This document shows positions 63,348 to 64,000 of a DNA stretch of 64,000 nucleotides, piece after piece. Both the position numbers and the translations under genes were made by a program. The stretch comes from Sphingomonas limnosediminicola (GTDB lineage: Bacteria; Pseudomonadota; Alphaproteobacteria; Sphingomonadales; Sphingomonadaceae). Location of the stretch: contig NZ_BAABBM010000001.1 in NCBI RefSeq assembly GCF_039537965.1, forward strand, positions 930,001 through 994,000. Reading direction: 5' to 3'. The notes beneath the pieces are model-generated. The model had not been told where the DNA came from. It worked only from the letters and a program-made list of their open reading frames with translations, and made no database searches. The first letter of the stretch is position 1. Every line of letters starts with the position of its first letter.

Positions 63348-64000
63348 GGAGCGCCTCGACGCCGCGAACCACTGCGCCGACCGCGTCATCGACATGCTCG
63401 AGGTGAGTGCGAAAGCAAAGGATGGCGCAGCGCAGGCGGTAAGTTCCGTCGATGCGCGTGCCGCTCATCATGACGCGGCCTTCCTGCTGGATGTGTTGCA
63501 TCAGGCGCTCGTTGAAGGCGTCGGCGTCGCCGCTCTTGGGCAGGTAACGGAAGGCGACGACGGAAAGTTGCGGTTCCGGCCCGGGGTCGAAGCCGTCGAT
63601 CTCCGACAGGCGTGCGTGGAAGTAGCGCGCGAGCGCGAGCTTCTCCGACTGCGCGGCGCGGAAGGCGGCGATGCCGGCGATCTGCAGCGGCAGCCACAGG
63701 CGCAGCGCCCGGAAGTGGCGGGTTAGCTCGGGCGAGAGGTCGGCGGGCGACGGCCCGACCTCGGACTCGCCGAGCGGACGGATATAATCGGCGCTGGCGC
63801 TGAACGCTTGTTGCAGCAGCTTGCCGTCGCGGACGAGCGCGGCGCCGGTGCCGTATGGCAGGAACAGCGCCTTATGGGGGTCGAGCGCGACGCTGTCCGC
63901 CTGCTCAATGCCACGAAGGCGCTCTCGGCCTTCGTCGCAGAGGGCAAACAGACCGCCATAGGCGCCGTCCACGTGCAGCCACGCGCCGTAGCGGCGGCAG
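63340..64000 (-). CDS. PLP-dependent (aromatic-L-amino-acid type) decarboxylase, 3' part
   Basis: C-terminal 219 residues of a group II decarboxylase, cut by the right window edge. The visible start WLHVDGAYGG is the Asp that contacts the PLP pyridine nitrogen, and the PLP lysine is in VALDPHKALFLPYG. The C-terminal domain includes ADYIRPLG and a small-domain tail LRCAILCFRTHLEHVDDAV. Such enzymes decarboxylate aromatic amino acids or glutamate. It is the first visible gene of a cluster with the GNAT and MFS/SpeE-like genes. Confidence 0.9.
   Translation of the reverse strand, partial: CRRYGAWLHVDGAYGGLFALCDEGRERLRGIEQADSVALDPHKALFLPYGTGAALVRDGKLLQQAFSASADYIRPLGESEVGPSPADLSPELTRHFRALRLWLPLQIAGIAAFRAAQSEKLALARYFHARLSEIDGFDPGPEPQLSVVAFRYLPKSGDADAFNERLMQHIQQEGRVMMSGTRIDGTYRLRCAILCFRTHLEHVDDAVGAVVRGVEALRG

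Overview
The window is ordinary chromosome of an alphaproteobacterium, most likely of the family Sphingomonadaceae. Supporting signs are high GC, frequent GTG and TTG starts, many 4-base stop/start overlaps, and small families common in that group (UrcA, DUF6894, DUF6356, DUF1178, a PA2169-type bundle protein, DASDPP-type small proteins). An EL222-like LOV-HTH regulator and an EcfG-type stress promoter fit the same group. Genes are packed on both strands. No gene-free stretch exceeds 300 bases (largest about 230, at 44066-44296), and I see no prophage, insertion sequence or CRISPR array.

Layout. 1-5300: Mur ligase (cut by the left edge), a coupled 2H-phosphoesterase-like/HAD pair, a stress-promoter-driven small protein, and a LytS/LytTR two-component pair. 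5370-10660: small proteins, a secreted methyltransferase-like protein overlapping a dicarboxylate/amino-acid symporter, a Tat-exported amine oxidase-like flavoprotein, and a stress-type helical bundle protein. 10660-16390: folE cluster, tRNA-Arg(CCT), DUF1178/nitrilase/glutaredoxin/comF run (comF carries an in-frame TAG), a methyltransferase and a Flp pilin. 16390-21730: M48 protease, accA, xerD, a secreted helical protein and a 43-residue membrane peptide, followed by aroK on the other strand.

22270-32300: a four-gene overlapping operon (cvpA, cysS, Fe-S scaffold, CPA2 antiporter), an ATP-grasp ligase, radA, a CPA1 antiporter, an MFS exporter and cysK. 32400-44100: a GGDEF-EAL-PilZ protein, an L,D-transpeptidase, a truncated FkbM methyltransferase, acyl-CoA dehydrogenase, msrA, purF, SDR, PilZ, a stress-type flavin-binding protein and the LOV-HTH regulator. 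44100-50700: a relic of an RTX-type C terminus, a cyclopropane synthase-like gene, a membrane hydrolase, korA/korB with a 26-residue membrane peptide between them, rppH and a receiver protein lacking its phospho-acceptor Asp. 50750-64000: ppk-ppx behind a PHO-box-like site, an M20 hydrolase-astA-astB operon, small proteins, tRNA-Arg(ACG), a fused MFS/spermidine-synthase protein, a GNAT acetyltransferase and the 3' part of a PLP decarboxylase.

Together the genes describe housekeeping metabolism (folate, fatty acid, cysteine, purine, arginine catabolism, polyphosphate), envelope maintenance and stress or light sensing. The most unusual items are the 2H/HAD pair, the interrupted comF, the Asp-to-Glu receiver, the unannotated micro-proteins, and the regulatory sites for the general stress response and phosphate control.
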